A stretch of DNA of 64,000 nucleotides from CANKHA01 sp963731585 (GCA_963731585.1 CAVSWC010000005.1:124001-188000); one strand, 5' to 3'. Shown: positions 47,340-55,430, counted from the stretch's first letter. Numbers and translations: made by a program. The notes: generated by a model from the sequence alone, not told the origin.

Positions 47340-47978
47340 ATGCGCGCGACTTCAATCATCATCTTCGCCGTCACCTCCCTCGTAATATCGGGCGCGACCG
47401 CTACTTTGGCCCAGCAGAAGGAAACGAAACCGGCAGTTGACCCGGCGCGGGTCGACGCAGCGATCAAGACCGGCTGGCCGGCGGCGCCGCCCGATTGGCA
47501 GCCGCGGCTCGTCCCCGACGAGACGATGAAGCAGTGCTCGGCGCATGAGAACAGCCCGCCGAAGGCGATCGCCGACACGATCCAGGCGCGTGAGAAAGCG
47601 GCCATCGAGTATCCGGCGGACGGCAAGTTCCTCGGCGACTGGAAGAAGGGCGAAGCGCTCGCCCAGTCGGGCTACGGCATGCGGTTCACCGACTATCCGC
47701 CGACGCGGACGAATGGCGGCAATTGCTACGCCTGCCATCAGCTCACCAAACAAGAGGTGAGCTACGGCACAATCGGGCCGAGCCTGCTGCAATACGGCAA
47801 GCTTCGAGATTTCAGCGAGGCGGAGATCAAAAAGGCGTACGAGAAAATCTATAACTCGCATGCCGGCTTTGCCTGCTCGCTGATGCCCCGGTTCGGCACC
47901 AACAAGATACTGACGATCGACCAGATCAAGGACGCAGTCGCGCTGCTGATGAGCCCGGACAGCCCGGTCAACAAATAG
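47340..47978 (+). CDS. soxX: SoxXA cytochrome subunit SoxX
   Basis: A 212-residue exported monoheme cytochrome with haem motif CYACHQ and the methionine ligand in CSLMPRFGTNKIL. The long N-terminal part after the signal peptide (TLAQQ) matches the long SoxX type. It follows soxA by 18 bases and accepts the electrons of the SoxA reaction. Confidence 0.95.
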   Translation: MRATSIIIFAVTSLVISGATATLAQQKETKPAVDPARVDAAIKTGWPAAPPDWQPRLVPDETMKQCSAHENSPPKAIADTIQAREKAAIEYPADGKFLGDWKKGEALAQSGYGMRFTDYPPTRTNGGNCYACHQLTKQEVSYGTIGPSLLQYGKLRDFSEAEIKKAYEKIYNSHAGFACSLMPRFGTNKILTIDQIKDAVALLMSPDSPVNK

Positions 47979-48100
47979 CTCCCTAAACGGAGCCGAGCTT
48001 TGGCCTGCTCTCTCGTCGCCTCACAAAAGGTTTTTTGTAGACGGGAAGGACTTCGCAACAACGGCGGAATTAAAGAAGGATGCCCTCGAGGGAGAATGCC

Positions 48101-48616
48101 ATGCTCAAGAATAGACGCGAGGTTATCGGTGCGCTGGCGGCGTCGGGTGCGGTACTTGCATCCACAAGCGGCGTGCAGGGCAATCCTGCCGCCCTGGACA
48201 TGGACAAGCTGAAAAAGGATACCGATTTCGCTTGCCTTTATCACTGCGATTTCGGCGATCCGCAACGATTCTCGCAGATGCTCAACAACATCAACAATCA
48301 CATGTCGGTCTATGATTTCGATCCGATGAAGGTCAAAATCGTCACGGTGGTACATGCCGCAGGCCTGAAGTTCTTTCTCGAGGATCTTTCGGGTACGCCA
48401 TGGGAGAAGGACACGATCGACCCGGACCTCTACAAGCGCTTCGTCGGCCTGACTAAGTACGGTGTTGAAGGCTATCTGTGCCAGATCACCTATCAGCGGC
48501 TGAAGATCGACCCAGCCAAGACAAGGAAGGATGCCTTCCTCAAGTTCGTGCCGTCAGGCGTGGCGACGGTCGTGGAGCTGCAGGCCAAGGGATTCGGTTA
48601 TCTGAAAGTCGGATGA
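48101..48616 (+). CDS. Periplasmic DsrE/DsrF-like protein
   Basis: A 171-residue protein with a twin-arginine-like signal (KNRREVIGALAASGAVLAST). The rest has the DsrE/F-like pattern KVKIVTVVHAAGLKFFLEDL, then YGVEGYLCQITYQRLKID with the conserved Cys, and PSGVATVVELQAKGFGYLK. DsrE-type proteins carry persulfide sulfur; an exported one inside a sox cluster could trap or relay periplasmic sulfane sulfur. GAGGGAG lies before the ATG at 48101. Confidence 0.8.
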   Translation: MLKNRREVIGALAASGAVLASTSGVQGNPAALDMDKLKKDTDFACLYHCDFGDPQRFSQMLNNINNHMSVYDFDPMKVKIVTVVHAAGLKFFLEDLSGTPWEKDTIDPDLYKRFVGLTKYGVEGYLCQITYQRLKIDPAKTRKDAFLKFVPSGVATVVELQAKGFGYLKVG

Positions 48617-48659
48617 GCCGATTTGTGCGCCGGCGTCATAAACGGCTGATCGACGGAGT

Positions 48660-49229
48660 TTAGCTTTTGGCCTTGAGAAAATCGGCAAGGCTGCCGTTTT
48701 CATAGGCGCGTTCGGATACGAAGCGGAACGTCGCCAGGAAAAGCTTCGGTTCGAGATAGCCTTGTGCCCGGTTTACCTCACGCTCGTGGGGCTTGCGCGC
48801 GGCGAGGCCGGTGGAGCGCTCCGGAAAGAACTGGATTGTGGGCGTGAAGCGCACGCCGTATTTCGCCGCCAGCCGATTCTCGGGCAGCTTCTCGCCGTCG
48901 AAGTCGGTGACTTCTCTGGCGCCGATTATGTTGAGCTGAAGGATGTCGAAACGCTCCTTGACGAAGCGCTCGATCTCAGGCTGCGCGAAATTGACCAGAT
49001 GTGTTTGCTTGCAATAGGGGCAGCCCTTCAACTCCCACATGATGGCGAGGCGCTTGCCTTTTTCCGCCGCACTCTCGAGGTCCTCCGCGAGCTCAAGGAA
49101 ACTCTCAAGAAACCACGGTTGCTTGTAGAGACCGTCGTCGGTCAGCAACGCCTGGGTGCGAGCCGGCCAGCTGGCCACCAGGCCCGCACAACCGAGACAT
49201 CCAGCAATGAAACGGCGGCGCGACAGCAT
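48660..49229 (-). CDS. soxW: Periplasmic thioredoxin-fold protein SoxW-like
   Basis: A 189-residue exported thioredoxin with signal (RRRFIAGCLGCAGLVASWP) and the active site GCPYCKQTH, followed by FDILQLNIIGAREVTDFDGE and RFTPTIQFFPE with the cis-Pro. SoxW keeps Sox proteins, probably the SoxY thiol, reduced. No soxV/ccdA-like membrane electron carrier lies in the island, so electrons must come from elsewhere. Start ATG at 49229; an upstream ATG at 49277 is less likely. Confidence 0.82.
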   Translation of the reverse strand: MLSRRRFIAGCLGCAGLVASWPARTQALLTDDGLYKQPWFLESFLELAEDLESAAEKGKRLAIMWELKGCPYCKQTHLVNFAQPEIERFVKERFDILQLNIIGAREVTDFDGEKLPENRLAAKYGVRFTPTIQFFPERSTGLAARKPHEREVNRAQGYLEPKLFLATFRFVSERAYENGSLADFLKAKS

Positions 49230-49383
49230 TGCCAATTCCTGATATTCATATTTTTGCAAATGTATATGGCTTATCATGCCGGCGGCAAGGGCAGGGCGCG
49301 ATCATGCTTCCGACAGCGAGCATAGCGATTCATCCCCATATATTAAATCTGGGCGATACAATGCGATCGGCCGGGCAAGAGCG
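49230..49383. promoter_or_regulatory. Divergent soxW-soxS promoter region with AT-rich imperfect palindrome
   Basis: The segment at 49241-49268 contains GATATTCATATTTTTGC and, in opposite sense, AAATGTATATGG, an AT-rich imperfect palindrome in otherwise GC-rich DNA. ArsR-family sulfur regulators of the BigR/SoxR type bind AT-rich palindromes, so this is a candidate operator. Confidence 0.45.
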
Positions 49384-49797
49384 ATGTTCATGCGGCTGAG
49401 CAAATCCACAATTCTGGTTGCGCTCGCGATCGCTCTGGCCGCGGGCCCGGCGCAAGCCCTCGAGCTATTGATGTATCGCCGCGCGGGCTGTTCATGGTGT
49501 GCGGCATGGGACCGCGATATTGGTCCGATCTACGGCAAGACCGAAATTGGTCGACGCACACCGCTTCGCATGATTGATCTCGACCGTCCCGGCGGGCACC
49601 ACGTCACATTAATAAGCCCGATCCGCTATACGCCGACCTTCGTTCTGGTCGAGCAAAATAGAGAAATCTCACGCATTGAAGGCTATCCCGGAGAAAATTC
49701 TTTCTGGGGCCTCCTGGAGAAGATCATAAGGCAATTGCCATTGAACACCCAGAGTGGTTTATCTGCGGCACCCTATTCAACTGAATCAAGAGAGTAA
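49384..49797 (+). CDS. soxS: Periplasmic thioredoxin-fold protein SoxS
   Basis: A 137-residue exported protein (signal peptide ending GPAQA) with the motif AGCSWCAAWDRDIGPIYG and the cis-Pro segment YTPTFVLVEQNREISRIEGY. In Paracoccus, SoxS reactivates SoxY by reducing it. It is the first gene of soxS-soxR-soxT. Confidence 0.85.
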   Translation: MFMRLSKSTILVALAIALAAGPAQALELLMYRRAGCSWCAAWDRDIGPIYGKTEIGRRTPLRMIDLDRPGGHHVTLISPIRYTPTFVLVEQNREISRIEGYPGENSFWGLLEKIIRQLPLNTQSGLSAAPYSTESRE

Positions 49798-49805
49798 GGC
49801 TGTTC

Positions 49806-50153
49806 ATGACCCCGCACGCCGCAGCCAAGGTCCGCGAACGCCCTCTCGATATCGAGATGATGGTAGCGAACGCGCAGGAGGCGAGCGAGTTTTTGAAGGC
49901 GCTGTCTCACGAGGCGCGCCTCATCATCCTTTGCTCGCTGGTCGAAGGGGAAAAATCGGTAACAGAGATCGAACGGATGCTCAGCCTGCGCCAACCGGCG
50001 GTATCGCAGCAGCTCGCGCGTCTGCGCGCTGACGAACTGGTTGAAACCCGCCGTGATGGCAAGAACATTTACTATTCGCTTGCGCGTGCGGAAGTGCGTG
50101 AGGTTATCGAAGCCTTGCATCGCGCATTCTGCCGACCGCATCGACCGAGATAA
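49806..50153 (+). CDS. soxR: ArsR-family sulfur-responsive regulator (SoxR/BigR type)
   Basis: A 115-residue winged-helix repressor. The DNA-recognition part is SVTEIERMLSLRQPAVSQQL. Cys43 (in LIILCSLVEG) and Cys109 (in HRAFCRPH) stand where SqrR, BigR and Sox-type repressors have the pair that forms a tetrasulfide with persulfides. So derepression by sulfane sulfur is likely. It is eight bases after soxS. Confidence 0.9.
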   Translation: MTPHAAAKVRERPLDIEMMVANAQEASEFLKALSHEARLIILCSLVEGEKSVTEIERMLSLRQPAVSQQLARLRADELVETRRDGKNIYYSLARAEVREVIEALHRAFCRPHRPR

Positions 50154-50160
50154 CGCCGCG

Positions 50161-51231
50161 ATGCCGGAACTGGCGCCTTTTCTTCTTCGCACCTTGCTCG
50201 GATTCGCACTCGGGCTCGCGCTCGGGTTTGTCGGCCGGTACGGCCGCTTTTGCACAGTCGGCGCCATTGAAGATGCGGTTTATGGCGACGACACGCGCCG
50301 GCTGCGCGCCTGGGGCGTTGCGATTGCGGTTGCAATTGCCGGCACGCACGCGCTGGAGGTTTTCGCCGATCTCGATTTGTCGCGCTCGATTTACACGGGA
50401 CCTCGCCTCGAATGGGGCGGTGCGATCATCGGCGGTCTCTTGTTCGGACTGGGTATGGCATTCGTCGGGACCTGCGGTTTTGGCACGTTGCAGCGCCTGG
50501 GCGGCGGTGATTTGAGGAGCTTGGTCGTCTTTCTCGTGATGGCGGTGACCGCGATGATGACCATGCGCGGGTTGACCGGGCTGGCACGCATCCAGCTTAT
50601 TGATCCGCTATCGTTTCAGTTGCCGGGCGGAGTGTCCCAGAGGCTGCAGGCCTTCATTGGCCTCAGCGGTGCCGCGGCCGCCGGCTTAGCGTTCCTGATT
50701 GCCGCTGCGCTTGCCGCGGCAGCCTGTTGGCAGGCGAGTTTTTTGCGTTCCTCCCGCTATGTCGTGACTGGGGTCGCTATCGGCACGATCATCGTGCTTG
50801 GATGGTGGGCGACAGGAATTGCCGGCTTTGACGAATTCGACACGCGGCGCGTTAAATCCTTCAGCTTTGTGGCGCCGCTCGGAGAGACGCTGCTCTATCT
50901 GATGCTGTCCTCTGGCTTGAAGCCGGACTTCCCGGTCGGTGCGGTGCTTGGCGTGATCAGTGGCGCTTTCATCTGGACCAAGAGCACGGGCCAGTTCCGT
51001 TGGGAGACGCCAGACGACGCGCGCGAGATGCGCCGCCATCTGTTCGGCGCCTTTCTGATGGGCGTCGGCGGGATAACGGCGCTCGGCTGCACAATCGGAC
51101 AGGGCATAACCGGAATTTCAACGCTGTCGATCGGCTCCATGCTGGCGATAGTCTCAATTTTGGCTGGCGCGCGGATTGGGCTTTTCTGGTTGGTGGAGCG
51201 CGTTGGCACGGGCCAGCGCTCTTGCGCATAA
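50161..51231 (+). CDS. soxT: YeeE/YedE (SoxT-like) sulfur transporter
   Basis: A 356-residue membrane protein with about nine or ten helices and the conserved Cys segments of YeeE/YedE permeases: RYGRFCTVGAIED, GTCGFGTLQRLGGGDLRS and GCTIGQGITGIS. YeeE of Spirochaeta takes up thiosulfate by relaying it along such cysteines. The ATG at 50161 comes seven bases after the soxR stop. Confidence 0.87.
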   Translation: MPELAPFLLRTLLGFALGLALGFVGRYGRFCTVGAIEDAVYGDDTRRLRAWGVAIAVAIAGTHALEVFADLDLSRSIYTGPRLEWGGAIIGGLLFGLGMAFVGTCGFGTLQRLGGGDLRSLVVFLVMAVTAMMTMRGLTGLARIQLIDPLSFQLPGGVSQRLQAFIGLSGAAAAGLAFLIAAALAAAACWQASFLRSSRYVVTGVAIGTIIVLGWWATGIAGFDEFDTRRVKSFSFVAPLGETLLYLMLSSGLKPDFPVGAVLGVISGAFIWTKSTGQFRWETPDDAREMRRHLFGAFLMGVGGITALGCTIGQGITGISTLSIGSMLAIVSILAGARIGLFWLVERVGTGQRSCA

Positions 51232-51248
51232 GCACCCCATTGCCGGAT

Positions 51249-52164
51249 ATGCGGGCCGTACCAATGGCGAAGTCGGCGTTGCAGGGTCGGCCAATTGTCA
51301 AGGGGTTCTTCGACAAGAGAACCTGCAGTGTCCAGTATGTCGTCGCGGATCCGGAGACCCGGCACTGCGTCATTATCGATCCCGTTCTCGACTTCGATGA
51401 AAAATCCGGTGCAACGGCTGCTTGGTCGGCCGATGCGTTGCTCGATCATGTGCAGCAAGAGGGCTACGCGCTCGAATGGATCCTTGATACGCACCCGCAT
51501 GCTGACCATTTTTCGGCGGCTGGTTATCTTAAGGGCAAAACGGGAGTTCGGACTGCGATCGGCGAAAAGGTCGTTGAGGTCCAGAAGCTCTGGAAAAAAC
51601 TCTACAATTACCCTGACTCATTTCCGGCGGACGGTTCACAGTGGGACAAGCTTTTTGCCGACGGCGAACGGTTCCGGATCGGTAACTGTGATGTCGAGGT
51701 GATGCTCACCCCGGGACACACGCTCGCCTCGATCGCCTATGTCGTTGGGGACGCCGCCTTCGTGCACGATACCCTGTTCATGCCGGACTTCGGAACGGCG
51801 CGGGCCGACTTTCCGGGTGGCGATGCGCGCGCGCTCTGGCGCAGCATCCAGCGTATCCTGGCGCTGCCAGAGCAAACACGCGCTCTTCACCGGGCACGAC
51901 TACATGCCCGGCCAACGCGATCCGGCTTGGGAAAGCACCGTCCGGCAGCAGAAAGCGGAGAATGTTCACTTGAAGAAGGTGAAGAACGAGAACGAATTCG
52001 TTGCATTGCGGGAAGCACGCGACCGGGAGCTGCCGATGCCAAAACTCATTCTGCATTCTCTTCAGGTCAACATTCGCGGTGGCCGACTGCCAGAACCGGA
52101 AAACAATGGACGACGCTACCTCAAGATCCCGCTGGATGCCCTCGAAGGCGTTCCTTGGGACTAG
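51249..52164 (+). CDS. ETHE1/Blh-type persulfide dioxygenase-like metallo-hydrolase, one frameshift
   Basis: An MBL-fold protein of about 304 residues after repair. The N-terminal part KGFFDKRTCSVQYVVADPET and the site DTHPHADHFSAAGYL match Blh, the hydrolase of the bigR operon, related to the persulfide dioxygenase ETHE1 (glutathione persulfide to sulfite). A +1 frameshift near 51875 (AAA where AA gives LPEQHALFTGHDYMPG) separates the C-terminal part, which ends PLDALEGVPWD. The start may be the ATG at 51249 or that at 51264. Downstream of soxT by 17 bases. Confidence 0.82.
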
Positions 52165-52168
52165 ATGA

Positions 52169-52240
52169 GCTCGGTGCTTTCAAGGCTGAACGGCTGCTTC
52201 CTAAGCTGCATACGAGGGTTCGATTCCCTTCGCCGCTCCA
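52169..52240 (+). pseudogene. tRNA-Gly 3' fragment (putative island attachment remnant)
   Basis: From about 52188 the sequence follows tRNA-Gly from the end of the D arm to CCA: GAACGGCTGCTTCCTAAGCT and onward, with an anticodon-loop change (CCT for CCC), a base lost in the acceptor strand (CGCCGC) and a T-rich tail after CCA. The upstream part is only vaguely alike, so no cloverleaf forms. The 27 bases 52203-52229 equal 37993-38019. Confidence 0.75.
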
Positions 52241-52314
52241 GTTTTTCAAGCGGTTAGCTCCCGTCGGCGGTTGAGCGGCTGTGAACGGAAGCCAAAAACC
52301 GTTGTTCACGCCCA

Positions 52315-52352
52315 AGTGCGGCCTCTTGGCTGCAGTGCGGCCTCTTGGCTGC
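52315..52352. repeat. 19-bp tandem duplication
   Basis: The 19-bp unit beginning AGTGCGGCCTC occurs twice in direct succession, 52315-52333 and 52334-52352, just outside the putative island border. Confidence 0.9.
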
Positions 52353-52435
52353 AGAGAAGACTAGCCTTCACGCCGATATCTGGTCATCCTGCGCATGCTG
52401 GTTAACGAGCAAAAAGCGACAGGAGGAGGCCCTCG

Positions 52436-53518
52436 ATGAAAAATTCGAACTGGTCCCGCCGTCAGGTGCTCAAGGGCACCGGCGCACTCGGCACCGGCGC
52501 ACTGCTCGCGGGCGTCGGATTCTCGACCCGCGTGTTGGCTGCCGCGCCGCCGCCCGAGCCGGTGACGCCGGCGCTGATCGAGGCGGCGAAGAAGGAAGGC
52601 AAGGTCGCCTGGTACTCGGCGATGGATCTGCCGGTCTGCACGCGGCTGGCGAAGGCATTCGAGACGAAATACCCCGACATGGCCGTGCGGCTCGAGCGCT
52701 CGGGCTCGGAGCGCAACTTCCAGCGTATCTCTCAGGAGCAGGCCAGCCGCATTTTCGCGGTTGATCTGGTCGACAGCGCGGATGCCGCGCATTTCGTCGT
52801 CTGGAAGCGCCAGGGGTTGCTTGCGCCCTATGTGCCGCAGGAGATTGCGCAGCATTTCCCGGCCGAGCACCGCGATCCCGACGGGCTTTTTGCGACGACG
52901 CGCATATGGCTGTGCTCGATCGGCTACAATACCGAGCTGGTAAAGCGGGAAGACGCGCCAAAAAGCTACGCCGATCTGCTCGATCCGAAATGGGCCGGCA
53001 AGATGGTGAAGGCCCATCCGGGCTTTTCCGGCACGATCATGACCGCGACCTTCCAGATCGCGCGCGATCTCGGCTGGGAGTATTTCGAGAAGCTCGCCAA
53101 GCAGCGCGTGATGCAGGTGCAGTCGTCCACCGATCCGCCGAAGAAACTCGAGCTCGGCGAACGTGCGGTGATGGCGGACGGCAACGACTATAATCTCATC
53201 CAGATCAAGGAGGCGGGCCGGCCGGTCGAAGTCGTCTATCCGACCGAAGGCACGCCCTTGATCGTGGGCCCGAACGGCGTGTTCAAGTCCGCGCCCAATC
53301 CGAATGCCGCGCGGCTGTTGCGGAGCTTCCTCTACTCCGGCGAAACCCAGCAACTGCTGGTGGATTTCACCGGGCAGCATTCCGTCCACGCGCTGGTGAA
53401 ACAAAAGCCGGGCCGTACGGCGTTCAAGGACATCAAGCTGATGAAGGACGATCCCGCCGGCGTCGAAGCACGGAGCGAAGAGATCAAGGCGCGCTACACC
53501 AAGATTTTCGGGGTCTAA
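52436..53518 (+). CDS. ABC transporter binding protein (ferric-iron/AfuA-like), orphan
   Basis: A 360-residue exported protein with a twin-arginine signal (SRRQVLKGTGALGTGALLAG) and the type 2 binding-protein fold: LIEAAKKEGKVAWYSAMDLP, the lobe-joining WLCSIGYNTELV and DLLDPKWAGKM. The latter two are typical of the iron/thiamine/putative sugar AfuA-FbpA group. No permease or ATPase lies next to it. AGGAGGAGG lies before the ATG. Ligand unknown. Confidence 0.8.
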   Translation: MKNSNWSRRQVLKGTGALGTGALLAGVGFSTRVLAAAPPPEPVTPALIEAAKKEGKVAWYSAMDLPVCTRLAKAFETKYPDMAVRLERSGSERNFQRISQEQASRIFAVDLVDSADAAHFVVWKRQGLLAPYVPQEIAQHFPAEHRDPDGLFATTRIWLCSIGYNTELVKREDAPKSYADLLDPKWAGKMVKAHPGFSGTIMTATFQIARDLGWEYFEKLAKQRVMQVQSSTDPPKKLELGERAVMADGNDYNLIQIKEAGRPVEVVYPTEGTPLIVGPNGVFKSAPNPNAARLLRSFLYSGETQQLLVDFTGQHSVHALVKQKPGRTAFKDIKLMKDDPAGVEARSEEIKARYTKIFGV

Positions 53519-53844
53519 ACGGACTAGGCGAGGGCGGCCTGGAGCTTCAGCTTCGAGCGGCAATGGTTCACCGGCGGAAAAAACTCCGCAAAGGCCTCGT
53601 CGCGTCAGGGGGGCAGCCGGCCCTCCTCGAGCGCCGGCATTTTTCTGAAGAGCACCCCCGCCAAGGCCATTTCGGCGCCACAAAGTCGGGCTTTAACCGC
53701 ATGAGGCGATTAAGGTTCACGGCGAAAAGTTTTGCGGGCTCACATTAAATCTGGCACCGTGCCCGGGCAGCCCTAGTCTGCGAGGCCGAAGCGGCCAAAA
53801 AGCAATCAAGCGGCCCATAAGGGCCCAAACAGGGAGTTGGGGGA
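53519..53844. other. Intergenic stretch, no gene seen
   Basis: The 326 bases contain only short frames with skewed composition. GGGAGTTGGGGG before 53845 may serve as the ribosome-binding region of the next gene. No hairpin terminator was clearly visible after 53518. Confidence 0.5.
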
Positions 53845-54375
53845 ATGCGGAGGGGGTTCGCGGCTTTCATTCTGGCTGTTGCCACGCTGGGCGGGGTGTC
53901 GTCGGCCTCCGCCCAATTCCGCATCGCTGAGGACCGCGGCGGTCAGATCGGCCCTTATCTCCAGCAATTCGCCATGGTCCGCGACTCCGGTTCGCGCGTC
54001 ATGATCGACGGGACCTGTCTCTCCGCCTGCACGCTGGTGCTCGGCACGGTGCCGAGGGAGCGCATCTGCGTGACCCCGCGCGCCAATCTCGGCTTCCATG
54101 CCGCCTGGAATCTGGTCCGCGGCCGGTCGGTCTACAGCGAGGAAGGCACGCGCCTGCTTTGGGAAATCTACCCCACGCAGATCCGCAACTGGATCAGGCG
54201 CAAGGGCGGCCTGAAGCCGCAGATGATCTACCTGCGCGGCAAGGAACTCGCTTCCATGTACGAGACCTGTCCGTCCACCATGCGTTATGCCGACAACGCG
54301 CGCAGCCATACGGCGGACCCGCCGGCGCCGACAGCGCATTGTTCGCGGCCACGCGAAGGCCTATGTAGGGGCTAG
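53845..54375 (+). CDS. Exported hypothetical protein, ClpP/crotonase-like core
   Basis: A 176-residue protein with signal peptide (VSSASAQF). The core GGQIGPYLQQFAMVRDSGSR and IDGTCLSACTLVLGTVPRER then LGFHAAWN resemble the ClpP-like fold of periplasmic COG3904-type proteins: Ser in LSACT and His in GFHAAW could be the Ser-His pair of a serine protease. The last 25 residues are Pro/Arg rich and unlike the rest; a frameshift near the end is possible. Function unknown. Confidence 0.6.
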   Translation: MRRGFAAFILAVATLGGVSSASAQFRIAEDRGGQIGPYLQQFAMVRDSGSRVMIDGTCLSACTLVLGTVPRERICVTPRANLGFHAAWNLVRGRSVYSEEGTRLLWEIYPTQIRNWIRRKGGLKPQMIYLRGKELASMYETCPSTMRYADNARSHTADPPAPTAHCSRPREGLCRG

Positions 54376-54469
54376 CCCCCGCCTCCAATCCACTTCCGAG
54401 CGGACATGACAGGCGAGGGTTCAGCGCGGCTGTTGCCGCGCTGGATGCCGCACCGCAGGAGGGCGCTCC

Positions 54470-54631
54470 TTGCCGGACACCACGCTCGCTTCATCAGGGC
54501 GGTTGTCGCCTGTCCTTGCCGTCTCCGCTGCTTTTGCCGTCCTGCTTGGCAGCGCCGCGACGCTTTGGGCCTATTACGGCACGGCTGTGTTCTATGAAAT
54601 GATCGCGGCCGGCTTGGCCTACTGCTTCTAG
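54470..54631 (+). CDS. Small single-pass membrane protein upstream of SCO
   Basis: A TTG at 54470, six bases after GGAGGGCG, opens a 53-residue frame with one strong membrane helix (VLAVSAAFAVLLGSAATLWAY) ending FYEMIAAGLAYCF. It lies 26 bases before the SCO gene and may be co-transcribed. I recognise no named family; similar short genes occur before SCO genes in related genomes as far as I recall. Confidence 0.55.
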   Translation: MPDTTLASSGRLSPVLAVSAAFAVLLGSAATLWAYYGTAVFYEMIAAGLAYCF

Positions 54632-54657
54632 CATATCCGGACAACGGGACCTGAACG

Positions 54658-55254
54658 ATGACGGCGCAGACATCGCGTCTCATTCTGATCATCGCCGCTT
54701 TCGTCGCCGGCCTGGTGCTCTGCCTGAGCGTGGTGCTGCTCGTCGTGCAACGCGGCAGTGTGCCGGTGCCGCAGGCTTCCGCGGTCGGCGGGCCATTCAC
54801 GCTCATCGATCAAAACGGCCGCACGGTGACGGAGCAGGACATGAAGGGAAAGCCCTTCCTCGTCTTCTTCGGCTTCACCCATTGTCCGGATGTCTGCCCC
54901 ACCGCGTTATTCGATATCTCCGAGGTCTTCCGCAAGCTTGGGCCCGATGCCGGCCGCGCGGCGGCGCTGTTCATCACGGTGGATCCGGAGCGCGACACGC
55001 CCGAGGCGATGAAAAGTTACTTGTCGAGCTTCGATCCGCACCTGCGCGGGTTGACCGGCGAGCAGGCGGCGGTGGATGGCGTGATCAAGGCTTATCGCGC
55101 CTATGCCAAGAAAGTGCCGAACCCGGACGGCAGCTACACGATGGACCACACCGCGCTGGTTTATCTGATGGACAAGGAAGGCCGCTTCGTCGCGCCGTTC
55201 AATCTCAAGCGGCGGCCGGAGGATTCGGCCGCGGATTTGCGCCGTTATTTCTAA
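54658..55254 (+). CDS. SCO1/SenC family copper protein
   Basis: A 198-residue membrane-anchored thioredoxin-fold protein. It has an N-terminal helix (residues 8-30), the copper site FTHCPDVCPTAL (Cys-x-x-x-Cys) and the His ligand in YTMDHTALVYLMD. It helps insert the CuA centre of cytochrome c oxidase. Confidence 0.93.
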   Translation: MTAQTSRLILIIAAFVAGLVLCLSVVLLVVQRGSVPVPQASAVGGPFTLIDQNGRTVTEQDMKGKPFLVFFGFTHCPDVCPTALFDISEVFRKLGPDAGRAAALFITVDPERDTPEAMKSYLSSFDPHLRGLTGEQAAVDGVIKAYRAYAKKVPNPDGSYTMDHTALVYLMDKEGRFVAPFNLKRRPEDSAADLRRYF

Positions 55255-55329
55255 ACGCGCCGCTAGCCGCGCGGCCCGCCAAGCCCACTGGAACCCCTCG
55301 GCAATTCGTCTATAAGCGGGCGGCGATCG

Positions 55330-55375
55330 CGCGCGATCAGCAAAAGTGGGCACCGGTTTTGCGGAAAGCAATCTA
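55330..55375. repeat. Short palindrome with AAAGTGGGCACCGGTTTT motif
   Basis: GCAAAAGTGGGCACCGGTTTTGC has GCAAAA/TTTTGC arms. Motifs of this kind are common between genes of Bradyrhizobium relatives. Confidence 0.6.
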
Positions 55376-55430
55376 GCTTGCGCAGATTGCGTATACTTAT
55401 CTGCGTTTCGCGCGCTAACTTATTAAAGCG

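Larger units (their letters stand above)
38030..52240. mobile_element. Putative sulfur-oxidation genomic island at tRNA-Gly
   Basis: The block begins right after the CCA of tRNA-Gly and ends with a second, partial copy of the tRNA 3' half, with an exact 27-nt repeat 14,210 bases apart. This is the pattern left by integration into a tRNA 3' end. Everything inside concerns sulfur oxidation apart from one GIY-YIG gene, a cytochrome c and a metallo-hydrolase. No integrase or transposase is left inside, so the mechanism is an inference. Confidence 0.5.

Noticed and set aside
52169..52240. A second functional tRNA-Gly
   Set aside because: The 5' part does not form the acceptor or D stem, the anticodon is altered and the acceptor strand lacks a base; only the 3' half is preserved.
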